From Caryophanales bacterium UBA6768 (GTDB lineage Bacteria > Bacillota > Bacilli > Bacillales_D > Amphibacillaceae), in NCBI GenBank assembly GCA_002453315.1, contig DKGO01000009.1, positions 1 through 19,556 on the forward strand: a stretch of DNA of 19,556 nucleotides, in the 5' to 3' direction. The notes beneath the pieces are model-generated. The model saw nothing but the letters and a program-made list of their open reading frames with translations. It made no database searches and was not told the origin of the DNA. Made by a program: the position numbers and the translations under genes. Shown here in pieces: positions 7,231 through 14,794 of the stretch (the first letter of the stretch is position 1; each line of letters starts with the position of its first letter).

Positions 7231-7239
7231 CATACACTG
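7231..7239 (+). promoter_or_regulatory. Candidate sigma-E-type -10 element
   Basis: CATACACTG contains CATACAnT, the sigma-E -10 consensus. A weak TCATTC at 7212-7217 could be the -35. The gene that follows starts at 7274, so the distance from box to start (43 bases) is like that for the sulfotransferase gene (41). Confidence 0.35.
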
Positions 7240-7273
7240 ATCGAAGGATGAAAATATAAGAGGAGGGTTTTGT

Positions 7274-8203
7274 TTGACTAAGTTAAATGAACTCAGTTAT
7301 TCAAGATTAATGTTAAGGACAACGTACTATCGCGATAGAACATTAAATTTAGAAAAAAAAATAGGTATTGCTAATGAAAAAGTCAAAGACTTAAAAAAGA
7401 AGCTTACAAAAATTGAAATTGAAAACAACGACCTCAATCATCAAGTAGAAGAATTCCAGGAAATGATGGACTTAAAGCATCTTGATAAGCTTCAAAATGA
7501 AAATAAATTATTGTTAACAAGGCTGGAACAATTAGCAATAGAGCAACAGAAGACTCAACCAAATATTGAACAAAAAATTAACGAATACGAAGAATTGTTA
7601 AGTAGCATTCAAACAGACATAACATTGAAAGAACAACAGTTGGATTATTACAAATCTAGAGTTAAAACATTAGAAAATAATAGTAGCATGTATAAGCCAC
7701 CGATTGATAGGCAGATTACAGAACAGTCAACAGAACAAGAAAATAATACCGCAACTATTTTTGCTTATTTTGATTATGCGCTCATAAGTAAATCGGCCCA
7801 TAAACTTATTATCCGTGGAGACTTTCACATTAAAAATTTAGGAAATGACTCGTTCATGAATCCAACAATTTGCGTTCGTTTTTCACTACCAGAATTAGCG
7901 AACTTGAAGGGGAAGATTCTAACATCAGAACAAGTAACGATCAATAAGCAATCTCAGACGAATGTAAGTGACTGGATGTTCTTACAAACAGATTGGGCGA
8001 ATGAAGCGAAAGAACGAGGGGAAATTTGGCTCGCTCCGATAGAACAAAGAACATTACAACAGGGTCAAACATTGTCATTAACTGAATTTCAAATTCCAAT
8101 TAACGCACAGTTTAATGATACATTGATTGTGGAAGGCTTTGTCTACTTATCTGATCCAGCAACGAAGATTAAATCGAGTAATAACATCATTATCTCCTAT
8201 TAA
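7274..8203 (+). CDS. Coiled-coil protein with C-terminal beta-rich domain, unknown function
   Basis: A 309-residue protein starting at TTG 7274, with AGGAGGG at 7261-7267, six bases before it. Residues about 20-75 and 85-135 show long charged heptad-like stretches rich in E, K, L and Q (LEKKIGIANEKVKDLKKKL and later), a likely coiled coil that could form dimers or filaments. Residues about 155-309 form a second domain with a beta-sheet look ('KLIIRGDFHIKNLG', 'PTICVRFSLP', 'LIVEGFVYLSD'), similar in tone to an immunoglobulin-like or DUF11-like fold. The segment HIKNLGNDSFMNPTICVRFS suggests a domain that packs against another. There is no signal peptide. I do not know the family. Its neighbours and promoter suggest the sporulation programme, but this is inference. 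Confidence 0.75.
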   Translation: MTKLNELSYSRLMLRTTYYRDRTLNLEKKIGIANEKVKDLKKKLTKIEIENNDLNHQVEEFQEMMDLKHLDKLQNENKLLLTRLEQLAIEQQKTQPNIEQKINEYEELLSSIQTDITLKEQQLDYYKSRVKTLENNSSMYKPPIDRQITEQSTEQENNTATIFAYFDYALISKSAHKLIIRGDFHIKNLGNDSFMNPTICVRFSLPELANLKGKILTSEQVTINKQSQTNVSDWMFLQTDWANEAKERGEIWLAPIEQRTLQQGQTLSLTEFQIPINAQFNDTLIVEGFVYLSDPATKIKSSNNIIISY

Positions 8204-8216
8204 CTAGTAGTCTGCG

Positions 8217-8262
8217 TGGTGAGCAACACGATCAATTCATGTGTTTCTCACCAATTTTGTTT
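8217..8262 (+). terminator. Intrinsic terminator after the coiled-coil gene
   Basis: TGGTGAG (8217-8223) plus AACAC (8225-8229) pair with GTGTT (8241-8245) plus CTCACCA (8247-8253), with one mismatch between the two helices. ATTTTGTTTT follows. Confidence 0.75.
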
Positions 8263-8272
8263 TGGCAGGATT

Positions 8273-8300
8273 TTGCTGCTATGCAGCGAATGATTATAAT
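8273..8300 (+). promoter_or_regulatory. Candidate sigma-A promoter of coiA with a palindrome in the spacer
   Basis: A perfect -10 box TATAAT at 8295-8300 lies 20 bases before the coiA start. TTGCTG (8273-8278) can be the -35 with a 16-base spacer. GCTGC-TAT-GCAGC (8275-8287) is an inverted repeat that overlaps the -35 and spacer and could be an operator. No ComK-type AAAA-N5-TTTT pair was evident. Confidence 0.45.
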
Positions 8301-8319
8301 AGATGAAGGGAGGAACAAG

Positions 8320-9513
8320 ATGTTATCAGCAAAAACTGAAAAAGGATTGATAATTTCTTTAAATGAATATAGTGATATTGAAGAAATTAAAAAGCTTCAG
8401 GTTACTCATAACTTTTATTGTCCAGTTTGTAACGAAAGAGTCATGATGAGGCTAGGCTTGCATCGCAGATGGCACTTTGCTCACTTTAGACAATCAACTT
8501 GTGGTACATCAGAAGGAGAGTCAGACTATCACTTACAAGGTAAAGAATTACTATTTGACTGGTTCTCTAAACAAAACATCCAAGTAGATTTAGAGCCGTA
8601 CATTTCCTCGATACAACAAAGGCCTGACCTCTATTTGCCTCAGCCGTATCATATCCCAATTGAATTTCAGTGCTCTACAATTCGTGATCAATTATTTTTA
8701 AAGCGTACATTCCAGTATAAAAAAATCGACAAGCCGCCCCTTTGGATTTTAGGAGGCAACCGCTTAAAAAGATCCTCGGAACAAATCTTTCAGTTAACTC
8801 GTATGGATTGGTTAACATTAAATGAAAACGAACGCACTCCTCAGCAACCGTACATCCTTTATTTTTGTCCGACTTCAGAACAATTTGCTCTCCTATCAAA
8901 CATTATTCCCTATTCTACAACGAAGACAATCGCTCATATAACGTATATTGATCGAAAGAAATTCACTTTTGAACAGCTACGTCAATTTCAGCCGCAGCAA
9001 CCAATTACTTCAAAAAACTGGCTTCAAATCAAAACAAATTGGCGAAACTATCCTTATCGACGTCAAACGGCAGCCTTACGTTACGTATCACGTATGCTTC
9101 AAACATTACGCAGTGATGTCCCTCTATATCCTGCTGAAGCTGGATTGCCAACAGAATATCTATATTGGTTTGAAACACCTGCATACCTTTGGCAAACTTG
9201 GCTTCTCATCCAATGTGTTATCCCACTGAAACATGGGCAAAACATACAGTTCCAAACGATCTATAGTCAAATGAAAAGACTCGTTCATAAAGGCGTTATT
9301 GTCACTCGAAAGCTACCGCTTATCGAAAGTTCACATTTTTCATTTGCGATTATGGATTATTTAATCGGTTTATGCAGGATTGGTATATTAAGAAGAGTTG
9401 GAAAAAGTACATTTGAAAAAATAGGAGCTATTCATGTTCCAATGACATTGGATGAGGCACTAGAACAGGATCACCTGATTTTAGGGGTATTTCAATCAGA
9501 ACATGTGCGTTAA
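8320..9513 (+). CDS. coiA: Competence protein CoiA family
   Basis: A 397-residue protein of the CoiA family, which in naturally competent Firmicutes acts in processing of incoming DNA. ATG 8320 follows GGGAGG (8308-8313). An upstream extension of 27 residues in frame from 8239 has no ribosome site and covers the promoter, so it is rejected. Residues 34-61 show the N-terminal zinc-finger-like region: YCPVCNERV, then WHFAHF and a further cysteine. A PD-(D/E)xK nuclease-like pattern follows: RPDLYLP with Asp103 and IEFQCS with Glu115 and Gln117. The rest is basic and helical. It is upstream of pepF, as in B. subtilis. The presence of the gene does not show that the organism is competent. Confidence 0.9.
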   Translation: MLSAKTEKGLIISLNEYSDIEEIKKLQVTHNFYCPVCNERVMMRLGLHRRWHFAHFRQSTCGTSEGESDYHLQGKELLFDWFSKQNIQVDLEPYISSIQQRPDLYLPQPYHIPIEFQCSTIRDQLFLKRTFQYKKIDKPPLWILGGNRLKRSSEQIFQLTRMDWLTLNENERTPQQPYILYFCPTSEQFALLSNIIPYSTTKTIAHITYIDRKKFTFEQLRQFQPQQPITSKNWLQIKTNWRNYPYRRQTAALRYVSRMLQTLRSDVPLYPAEAGLPTEYLYWFETPAYLWQTWLLIQCVIPLKHGQNIQFQTIYSQMKRLVHKGVIVTRKLPLIESSHFSFAIMDYLIGLCRIGILRRVGKSTFEKIGAIHVPMTLDEALEQDHLILGVFQSEHVR

Positions 9514-9585
9514 TATGTTTTTTCAATTAGAATAAACTAAGAGTAGCAAGTAATTTTTGTTACGTAAACTTTTGGAGGTGCTAAA

Positions 9586-11394
9586 ATGTCGCAACAGTCA
9601 TCAGCAAAATCTTTACCTAATAGAAATGAAATCCCCGTTCATGAAACATGGGATCTAGAGGCGATTTTCGCAAGTGAACAAGAGTGGGAAAGTGAATTTA
9701 ACGATGTGAAATCAATGCTCCCACAAATGACAAAATATCAAGGAATATTGAACTCCGATGCAAAAACTCTCTATGAAGCATTCCAGCTTCAAGACGAGAT
9801 TACCCAACGGTTAAGTAAACTTTATACATATGCTAACATGCGTTCTGATCAGGATACGACAAATTCTCACAATCAAGGTTTAAAAGATCGGGCGGCTATG
9901 TTAGCTACTGAAATGAGTAGCCAATTTGCATTTATCGTACCAGAATTGTTGGCGATGTCAGAAGCAACTTTACAACAGTTTCTGAATGAACATGAAGGAT
10001 TAAAGGTTTATGAACATGCGCTAGATGAGATTAATCGGCAACGTCCTCATGTTTTATCGCAAAAGGAGGAATCATTACTCGCACAAGCTAGCGAAGTGAT
10101 GAGAGCGCCGAGCAATACATTTGGAATGTTAAACAGCGCTGACTTAACATTTCCAATTATACAAGATGAATCTGGAAACGATGTAGAAGTGACACATGGA
10201 CGATACATTCGTTTTTTAGAAAGTGATAACCGACAGGTAAGAAAGTCGGCCTTTGAGGCTGTGTACTCTACATATGACAAGTATAAAAACACATTCGCCA
10301 GTACGTTATCCGGTGCAGTGAAAAGGAATAATTTTTTTGCCACGGTTCGAAAATATGAATCAGCAAGAGAAGCGGCGCTAGATAGAAACAATATTCCAAT
10401 TTCGGTCTATGATACGCTAGTAGAAGCGATGAACAAGGGAGTTAACCTTCTCCAGCGCTACTTAAAACTTAGGAAGAGAATCTTAGGTGTAGATGAACTG
10501 CATATGTATGATTTATACACACCTTTAGTGAAAGACGTCAAAATGGAATTCACATACGAAGAAGCGCAAAAAGTTATTTTGGAAGCGCTACAGCCGTTGG
10601 GAACGGAGTATGTAGCAAAAGTTGAAGAAGGCTTTAAAAAACGTTGGATTGACGTTCATGAAAATGTCGGAAAACGGAGTGGGGCTTATTCCTCCGGAAC
10701 TTATGGTACAATGCCATATATTTTAATGAACTGGCAAAACAATGTAAACAATTTATTTACGCTCGCTCATGAGCTTGGCCATTCCTTGCACAGCTACTAT
10801 ACTTGGGAAAATCAACCGTATCCTTATGCGAATTATTCTATTTTTGTTGCAGAAGTTGCTTCAACATGTAATGAGTCCTTGTTAAATCAATATTTATTAA
10901 ATAAAACAAACGATAAAACCGAAAAGATGTATTTGTTAAATCATTTCCTCGAAGGTTATCGTGGTACGGTCTTTCGACAGACAATGTTTGCTGAATTTGA
11001 GAAGCTTATTCATGAAAAGGCAGCGGAAGGAATCCCTTTGACTCCGGATTTATTAACGGAGGAATATTACGAGTTAAATAAGAAGTACTTTGGTTCTGAA
11101 ATACACATTGATGATGAAATAGGGTTAGAATGGGCGCGAATTCCTCACTTTTATTACAATTTTTACGTCTATCAATATGCGACTGGTTATAGTGCAGCTG
11201 CTTCATTATCAAAACAAATCCTAGAAGGAGGACAATCAGCAGTGGAACGGTATTTAAACTTCCTCCGTTCTGGCAGCTCTGACTACCCAATTGAAGTTTT
11301 GAAGAAGGCTGGTGTCGACATGACAACCTCTACTCCGATTGATAATGGTTTATTACTATTTGAAGAAGCCCTAATAGAAATGGAAAATCTATAA
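9586..11394 (+). CDS. pepF: Oligoendopeptidase F (M3 metallopeptidase)
   Basis: A 602-residue cytosolic zinc peptidase that cuts short peptides of about 7-17 residues. The zinc site HELGH is at residues 395-399 (LFTLAHELGHSLHS), and the third ligand lies in the EVAST helix about 25 residues later. The C-terminal part has the usual HFYYNFYVYQYATGYSAA stretch, which closes the peptide tunnel. The length and the start (WDLEAIF near residue 22) are typical of PepF. ATG 9586 follows GGAGGTG. It lies 72 bases after coiA without a clear terminator between, so it may be read from the coiA transcript. In B. subtilis, PepF overproduction affects sporulation by degrading the PhrA peptide (known for the family, not seen here). 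Confidence 0.96.
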   Translation: MSQQSSAKSLPNRNEIPVHETWDLEAIFASEQEWESEFNDVKSMLPQMTKYQGILNSDAKTLYEAFQLQDEITQRLSKLYTYANMRSDQDTTNSHNQGLKDRAAMLATEMSSQFAFIVPELLAMSEATLQQFLNEHEGLKVYEHALDEINRQRPHVLSQKEESLLAQASEVMRAPSNTFGMLNSADLTFPIIQDESGNDVEVTHGRYIRFLESDNRQVRKSAFEAVYSTYDKYKNTFASTLSGAVKRNNFFATVRKYESAREAALDRNNIPISVYDTLVEAMNKGVNLLQRYLKLRKRILGVDELHMYDLYTPLVKDVKMEFTYEEAQKVILEALQPLGTEYVAKVEEGFKKRWIDVHENVGKRSGAYSSGTYGTMPYILMNWQNNVNNLFTLAHELGHSLHSYYTWENQPYPYANYSIFVAEVASTCNESLLNQYLLNKTNDKTEKMYLLNHFLEGYRGTVFRQTMFAEFEKLIHEKAAEGIPLTPDLLTEEYYELNKKYFGSEIHIDDEIGLEWARIPHFYYNFYVYQYATGYSAAASLSKQILEGGQSAVERYLNFLRSGSSDYPIEVLKKAGVDMTTSTPIDNGLLLFEEALIEMENL

Positions 11395-11401
11395 TCCACA
11401 G

Positions 11402-11429
11402 ACGGTCTCAGCCCATGAGGCCGTTTTTT
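11402..11429 (+). terminator. Intrinsic terminator after pepF
   Basis: ACGGTCTC (11402-11409) pairs with GAGGCCGT (11417-11424), with one G-U pair and a seven-base loop, followed by a run of T's. Confidence 0.85.
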
Positions 11430-11537
11430 GTACAAAATTATCGTCATATAATTGTTAACGCTTGTTCATTAGGATGAAATCTTCTTGTAACTTCCACATG
11501 TTAGAGTTTGTTCTGTGAAGACGAGGAGGTTTTAAAA

Positions 11538-12077
11538 ATGAAAAAATACACGAGTAGTCTATCACTATTTATTTTTGGTCTATCTTTACTTATTTTAACA
11601 GGGTTTTCTTCTGCTTCCCCTGTTCACACTGTAGTAAAAGGAGATACACTCTGGAATCTATCAAAAGAATATAATGTCACAGTAAAAGAGATACAGGAAT
11701 GGAATAAATTATCTTCGACGGTTATTTATCCGGGAGATGAACTTGTTACGCAAAGCCGTGATAAAGGTGAAAAGAAAACAGAAAAAAGCACCGAGATGAG
11801 TGTTACAGCAACAGCATATACAGCGCATTGTAATGGGTGCTCAGGAACAACTGCAACAGGTATAAATTTACGTAAAAATCCAAAGCAAAAAGTAGTTGCT
11901 GTTGATCCAAAAGTGATTCCATTAGGAAGTCGAGTTTGGGTAGAGGGTTATGGTGAGGCCATTGCCGGAGATACTGGCGGGGCAATAAAAGGGAATAAAA
12001 TCGATGTATTCATCCCAACGAAAAAAGAAGCAACAAAATGGGGAGTAAAAAAAGTTAAGCTAAAAGTGTTGTCGTAG
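11538..12077 (+). CDS. Secreted LysM and 3D-domain cell-wall protein (YocH-like)
   Basis: A 179-residue secreted protein. Residues 1-27 form a signal peptide: KK, a hydrophobic core (LSLFIFGLSLLILTGF) and likely cleavage near SSA-SP. Residues 29-72 are one LysM repeat that binds peptidoglycan (HTVVKGDTLWNLSKEY, IYPGDEL). A basic linker follows. Residues 87-179 are a 3D domain with Asp123, Asp145 and Asp156 and the ATGINLR and VDPKVIPLGSRVWVEGYG stretches, as in MltA/YocH/Sps-type enzymes. The domain is expected to cut or remodel glycan strands. ATG 11538 follows GAGGAGGT (11523-11530), so the ten in-frame residues before it are not part of the protein. It is flanked by its own terminators and stands alone. 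YocH in B. subtilis is under WalRK control; here, half-site pairs upstream do not have the standard spacing. Confidence 0.92.
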   Translation: MKKYTSSLSLFIFGLSLLILTGFSSASPVHTVVKGDTLWNLSKEYNVTVKEIQEWNKLSSTVIYPGDELVTQSRDKGEKKTEKSTEMSVTATAYTAHCNGCSGTTATGINLRKNPKQKVVAVDPKVIPLGSRVWVEGYGEAIAGDTGGAIKGNKIDVFIPTKKEATKWGVKKVKLKVLS

Positions 12078-12109
12078 CAGACTAAATAAAGTTAATAAAT
12101 TAGGAAATG

Positions 12110-12148
12110 AAAAGGGTACTAGCAGCAGAGTCGCTAGTACCCTTTTTT
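12110..12148. terminator. Bidirectional intrinsic terminator
   Basis: AAAAGGGTACTAGC (12110-12123) pairs perfectly with GCTAGTACCCTTTT (12133-12146) around a nine-base loop. It serves both the LysM-3D gene and the convergent tetR-type gene. Confidence 0.9.
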
Positions 12149-12167
12149 ATTTGAGGTGTAGGATGAA

Positions 12168-13052
12168 TTACGAGTTAGACGAGTTTTTCTTGGCATCAAT
12201 GTACTTCCAAATGTTCGTTATTAGCGATAAAGCTTCTGCTTCATATGAGCTTTCAATGAAAGCTTCTTTAAATGATTTAATGACTGATTCGAGTAGCAAG
12301 ATTCTCGGACAGTTTGATTTTATTTCAGTCATTAAAAATTCAACGTATTGTTTTGATTTTTCATATTCCTCGTAGCTAAGTAATTCAATAAATTCATCAA
12401 ACTTGCCTAGTAGCTGTTTTGATGTGATTGTCGGTTTATTTAAACGGGTGAAAATCGACTCTCCAAGTAAAAAATCTTTCGTATCAATCATATTAAGAAT
12501 GATGGAATCCAGTCGCCGCATTGTAAAATCGATAAGTTGACTTGTTCCAATTTCGTTTGAAGAATTAAAACGCAAACGAAATAATTGATGCATAAATCCA
12601 AGCAGCATGACAGCACAATCAGGTGCATAAGGTCTAGCTTCAATGCCATAGACTTCAACTATTCTATTAGACAGCCAATAAACTTCTGTTAAATGATTTT
12701 GCTTAACATAGGCTCGTAGCTCTCGATCGCCAGAATGATAGCTCGCTTCAAAAAGTGGAAAAAGATTATATTCTCGACTCACCTGGAAGCGAACAGCAAT
12801 TTGTTTTGCTAAAATTTTTTTATCCGAAACGTCATGATTAATGAGGAGCTCCTGTCTACGCACTGAGGCATCATTTTGGGCTTCATCTAATATGGCCATG
12901 AGACACTCATTTTTCGATGAAAAGTAATTGTAAAATGTCCCTTTAGAAATTTGTGATTTATTCAAAATGTCTTGTACGGACGTTAAGTTAAACCCATTTT
13001 CTTGGAAGAGCTGTTGTGCATCAAGTAATACTTGTCGTTTACGTTTGTTCAT
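12168..13052 (-). CDS. TetR/AcrR-family transcriptional regulator
   Basis: A 294-residue repressor, longer than the usual 190-220 residues. Residues about 10-55 are the TetR DNA-binding domain: ILDAQQLF-type helix (here LLDAQQLFQENGF), TSVQDILNKSQISKGTFYNYFSSK as the helix-turn-helix and recognition part. The remaining 235 residues are a helical ligand and dimer domain with a C-terminal extension (about 60 residues beyond common members) of no clear family. ATG 13052 has AAGGTGAT upstream. It is divergent from the MFS exporter gene. Two palindromes of its probable operator type sit between them, which supports control of both genes. The inducer is not predictable. Confidence 0.9.
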   Translation of the reverse strand: MNKRKRQVLLDAQQLFQENGFNLTSVQDILNKSQISKGTFYNYFSSKNECLMAILDEAQNDASVRRQELLINHDVSDKKILAKQIAVRFQVSREYNLFPLFEASYHSGDRELRAYVKQNHLTEVYWLSNRIVEVYGIEARPYAPDCAVMLLGFMHQLFRLRFNSSNEIGTSQLIDFTMRRLDSIILNMIDTKDFLLGESIFTRLNKPTITSKQLLGKFDEFIELLSYEEYEKSKQYVEFLMTEIKSNCPRILLLESVIKSFKEAFIESSYEAEALSLITNIWKYIDAKKNSSNS

Positions 13053-13062
13053 AATATCACCT

Positions 13063-13079
13063 TTATACTATGTGTATAA
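13063..13079. promoter_or_regulatory. Palindromic operator 1 of the TetR/MFS pair
   Basis: TTATACTATGTGTATAA is an inverted repeat TTATAC-n5-GTATAA. It begins 11 bases upstream of the regulator start, so binding here would block transcription of the regulator gene. It differs from operator 2 by one base. Confidence 0.75.
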
Positions 13080-13148
13080 AAATATTTTATCTAATATGTC
13101 GTTGATTATCAAGGTTTTTATGACTCATTGATTTTCTTATTGATTTAT

Positions 13149-13165
13149 TTATACTAAGTGTATAA
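13149..13165. promoter_or_regulatory. Palindromic operator 2 overlapping the exporter promoter
   Basis: TTATACTAAGTGTATAA is the second copy, with centre 86 bases from the first, about eight helical turns. It overlaps TATAAT (13161-13166), the likely -10 box of the exporter, with TTGATT (13140-13145) 15 bases upstream or TTGATT (13128-13133) for a TATACT box at 13150. Confidence 0.75.
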
Positions 13166-13205
13166 TATATGAAGAGTGAAGGAATGGTTGAATGGGGGAA
13201 ACTTA

Positions 13206-14702
13206 ATGGATATAAAGCAAATGCATGAAAAACCACCATATGGAATGATTGCGATTTTATTTTTTGGAGCATTTGTTGCATTTTTAAATAATACATTATT
13301 GAATATCGCTTTGCCATCTATTATGACAGAATTTGACGTGACACCATCTGTCGTACAATGGTTAACGAACGGATACATGCTTGTGAACGGTATTTTAATT
13401 CCGGCAAGTGCTTTTTTGATTCAAAAATTTACGAATCGAAGATTGTTTCTAACCGCGATGACGTTATTTAGTCTTGGGACATTGCTTGCAGCTATAGCAC
13501 CAAATTTTGGAGTGCTCATAGCAGGGCGGATGATTCAGGCCTCTGGTTCGGGGGTCATGATGCCCTTACTAATGAATGTTATGCTAACTGCATTTCCTGT
13601 TGAGCGTCGAGGAACAGCGATGGGAATGTTTGGTCTTGTTATTATGCTAGCACCTGCTATCGGTCCGACGCTTTCAGGCTGGATTATCGAACATTATAGT
13701 TGGCGAACGTTATTTGGAGTGATATTGCCATTTGCTCTTTTAACACTTCTATTTGCGTTTATGAAATTTAAAAATATTACCCCGAATCGTAACATTAAAA
13801 TAGATGTTACGTCGTTGATTTTATCAAGTATAGGTTTCGGCGGTCTTTTATATGGATTTAGCTCCGCTGGTGAAAAAGGCTGGGGTGCACCCGTCGTTTA
13901 CGGAACAATTTTGATTGGGATGATTTCACTAATCACATTTATTTTACGTCAATTACGGATGAATGATCCGATGTTAGAATTTCGGATTTACAAATATCCG
14001 ATGTTCGCATTGTCATCGGTTATTATGGTCGTCCTGTCTGCTTCTATGTTTTCAGGAATGATTTTGACACCGATTTATGTGCAAACGGTTCGTGGTATTG
14101 CACCATTTGAAGCAGGGTTACTTATGCTTCCAGGAGCGATACTTATGGGAATTATGTCTCCAATTACTGGACGACTATTTGATAAGTATGGGGCGCGTAT
14201 ACTAGCTGTGATTGGATTATCGATTACAGTAATTACAACGTATCTATTCAGTCAATTGACATTAGATTTAGGATTTTATTATATTATGTTTTTATATACG
14301 ATACGAATGTTGGGGATGTCTCTTGTCATGATGCCCGTTATGACGAATGGTTTAAACCAGTTGCCAATGTACCAAAACCCTCATGGGACAGCTATGAATA
14401 ATACGTTACAACAGATTTCTGGTGCGATTGGCTCGGCAGTTTTAGTAACGATTATGAACAAACGGATGGAGTCATCTGGGGAAGAACTTGTCGCAAGTGC
14501 AACGGCTGCAGGGAAAGCACCAACAACACCAGAGGCACTCGAGGCTCTTACAAGTCAAGCGATGTTAAATGGAATAAATTTCACATTTTTTATTTCGACT
14601 TTTATAGCAGGTATTGCTTTAATATTGTCTCTCTTTATGAAACGGGTAGTTCCTCCACAGCATTCAGAAATAATGACGTCAGAATCTGTTCGTAACGACT
14701 AG
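13206..14702 (+). CDS. DHA2-family MFS drug exporter (EmrB/QacA type)
   Basis: A membrane transporter of 498 residues with about 14 hydrophobic helices, expected to expel drugs or toxic compounds in exchange for protons. The start GMIAILFFGAFVAFLNNTLLNIALPSIM and the segment VVQWLTNGYMLVNGILIPASAFL are typical of the EmrB/QacA group. Motif C is visible in MLAPAIGPTLSGWIIEHYSW (antiporter signature). ATG 13206 follows GGGGGA (13193-13198); an in-frame GTG at 13176 would add ten residues but has no ribosome site. It is divergent from the TetR-type regulator. The substrate is unknown. No terminator separates it from the methyltransferase gene 92 bases later, though that gene has its own promoter-like site. 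Confidence 0.93.
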   Translation: MDIKQMHEKPPYGMIAILFFGAFVAFLNNTLLNIALPSIMTEFDVTPSVVQWLTNGYMLVNGILIPASAFLIQKFTNRRLFLTAMTLFSLGTLLAAIAPNFGVLIAGRMIQASGSGVMMPLLMNVMLTAFPVERRGTAMGMFGLVIMLAPAIGPTLSGWIIEHYSWRTLFGVILPFALLTLLFAFMKFKNITPNRNIKIDVTSLILSSIGFGGLLYGFSSAGEKGWGAPVVYGTILIGMISLITFILRQLRMNDPMLEFRIYKYPMFALSSVIMVVLSASMFSGMILTPIYVQTVRGIAPFEAGLLMLPGAILMGIMSPITGRLFDKYGARILAVIGLSITVITTYLFSQLTLDLGFYYIMFLYTIRMLGMSLVMMPVMTNGLNQLPMYQNPHGTAMNNTLQQISGAIGSAVLVTIMNKRMESSGEELVASATAAGKAPTTPEALEALTSQAMLNGINFTFFISTFIAGIALILSLFMKRVVPPQHSEIMTSESVRND

Positions 14703-14724
14703 AGTTGATATTCAAATCAAATCG

Positions 14725-14752
14725 TTGTGTTCATATGGATATTGGGTATAGT
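14725..14752 (+). promoter_or_regulatory. Candidate promoter of the RlmN-type gene
   Basis: TTGTGT (14725-14730) and TATAGT (14747-14752) are 16 bases apart. GGGTAT (14744-14749) in the same place also equals the sigma-B -10 box, with GTGT 13 bases before it, so general stress control is an alternative. Confidence 0.4.
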
Positions 14753-14794
14753 ATAGAGTAAATGGAAATGGTTTTAATAAAGAGAGGTTCGCAA

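Noticed and set aside
8675..9229. Two overlapping frames within coiA (minus 8675-8899, plus 8948-9229)
   Set aside because: Both lie inside coiA, lack ribosome sites and show no domain.
9549..9562. GTAATTTTTGTTAC short palindrome before pepF
   Set aside because: Four-base arms only; likely chance in AT-rich DNA.
10047..11326. Minus-strand frames within pepF
   Set aside because: Shadows of a strongly conserved enzyme gene.
11455..11508. Possible WalR sites before the LysM-3D gene (TGTTAA..TGTTCA and TGTAAC..TGTTAG)
   Set aside because: Spacings are four and seven bases; the WalR consensus needs five between half sites.
12151..12375. Plus-strand frame opposite the TetR-type gene
   Set aside because: Antisense to the regulator; although GAGGTG is near its start, the product has no recognisable features and the opposite frame has clear TetR motifs.
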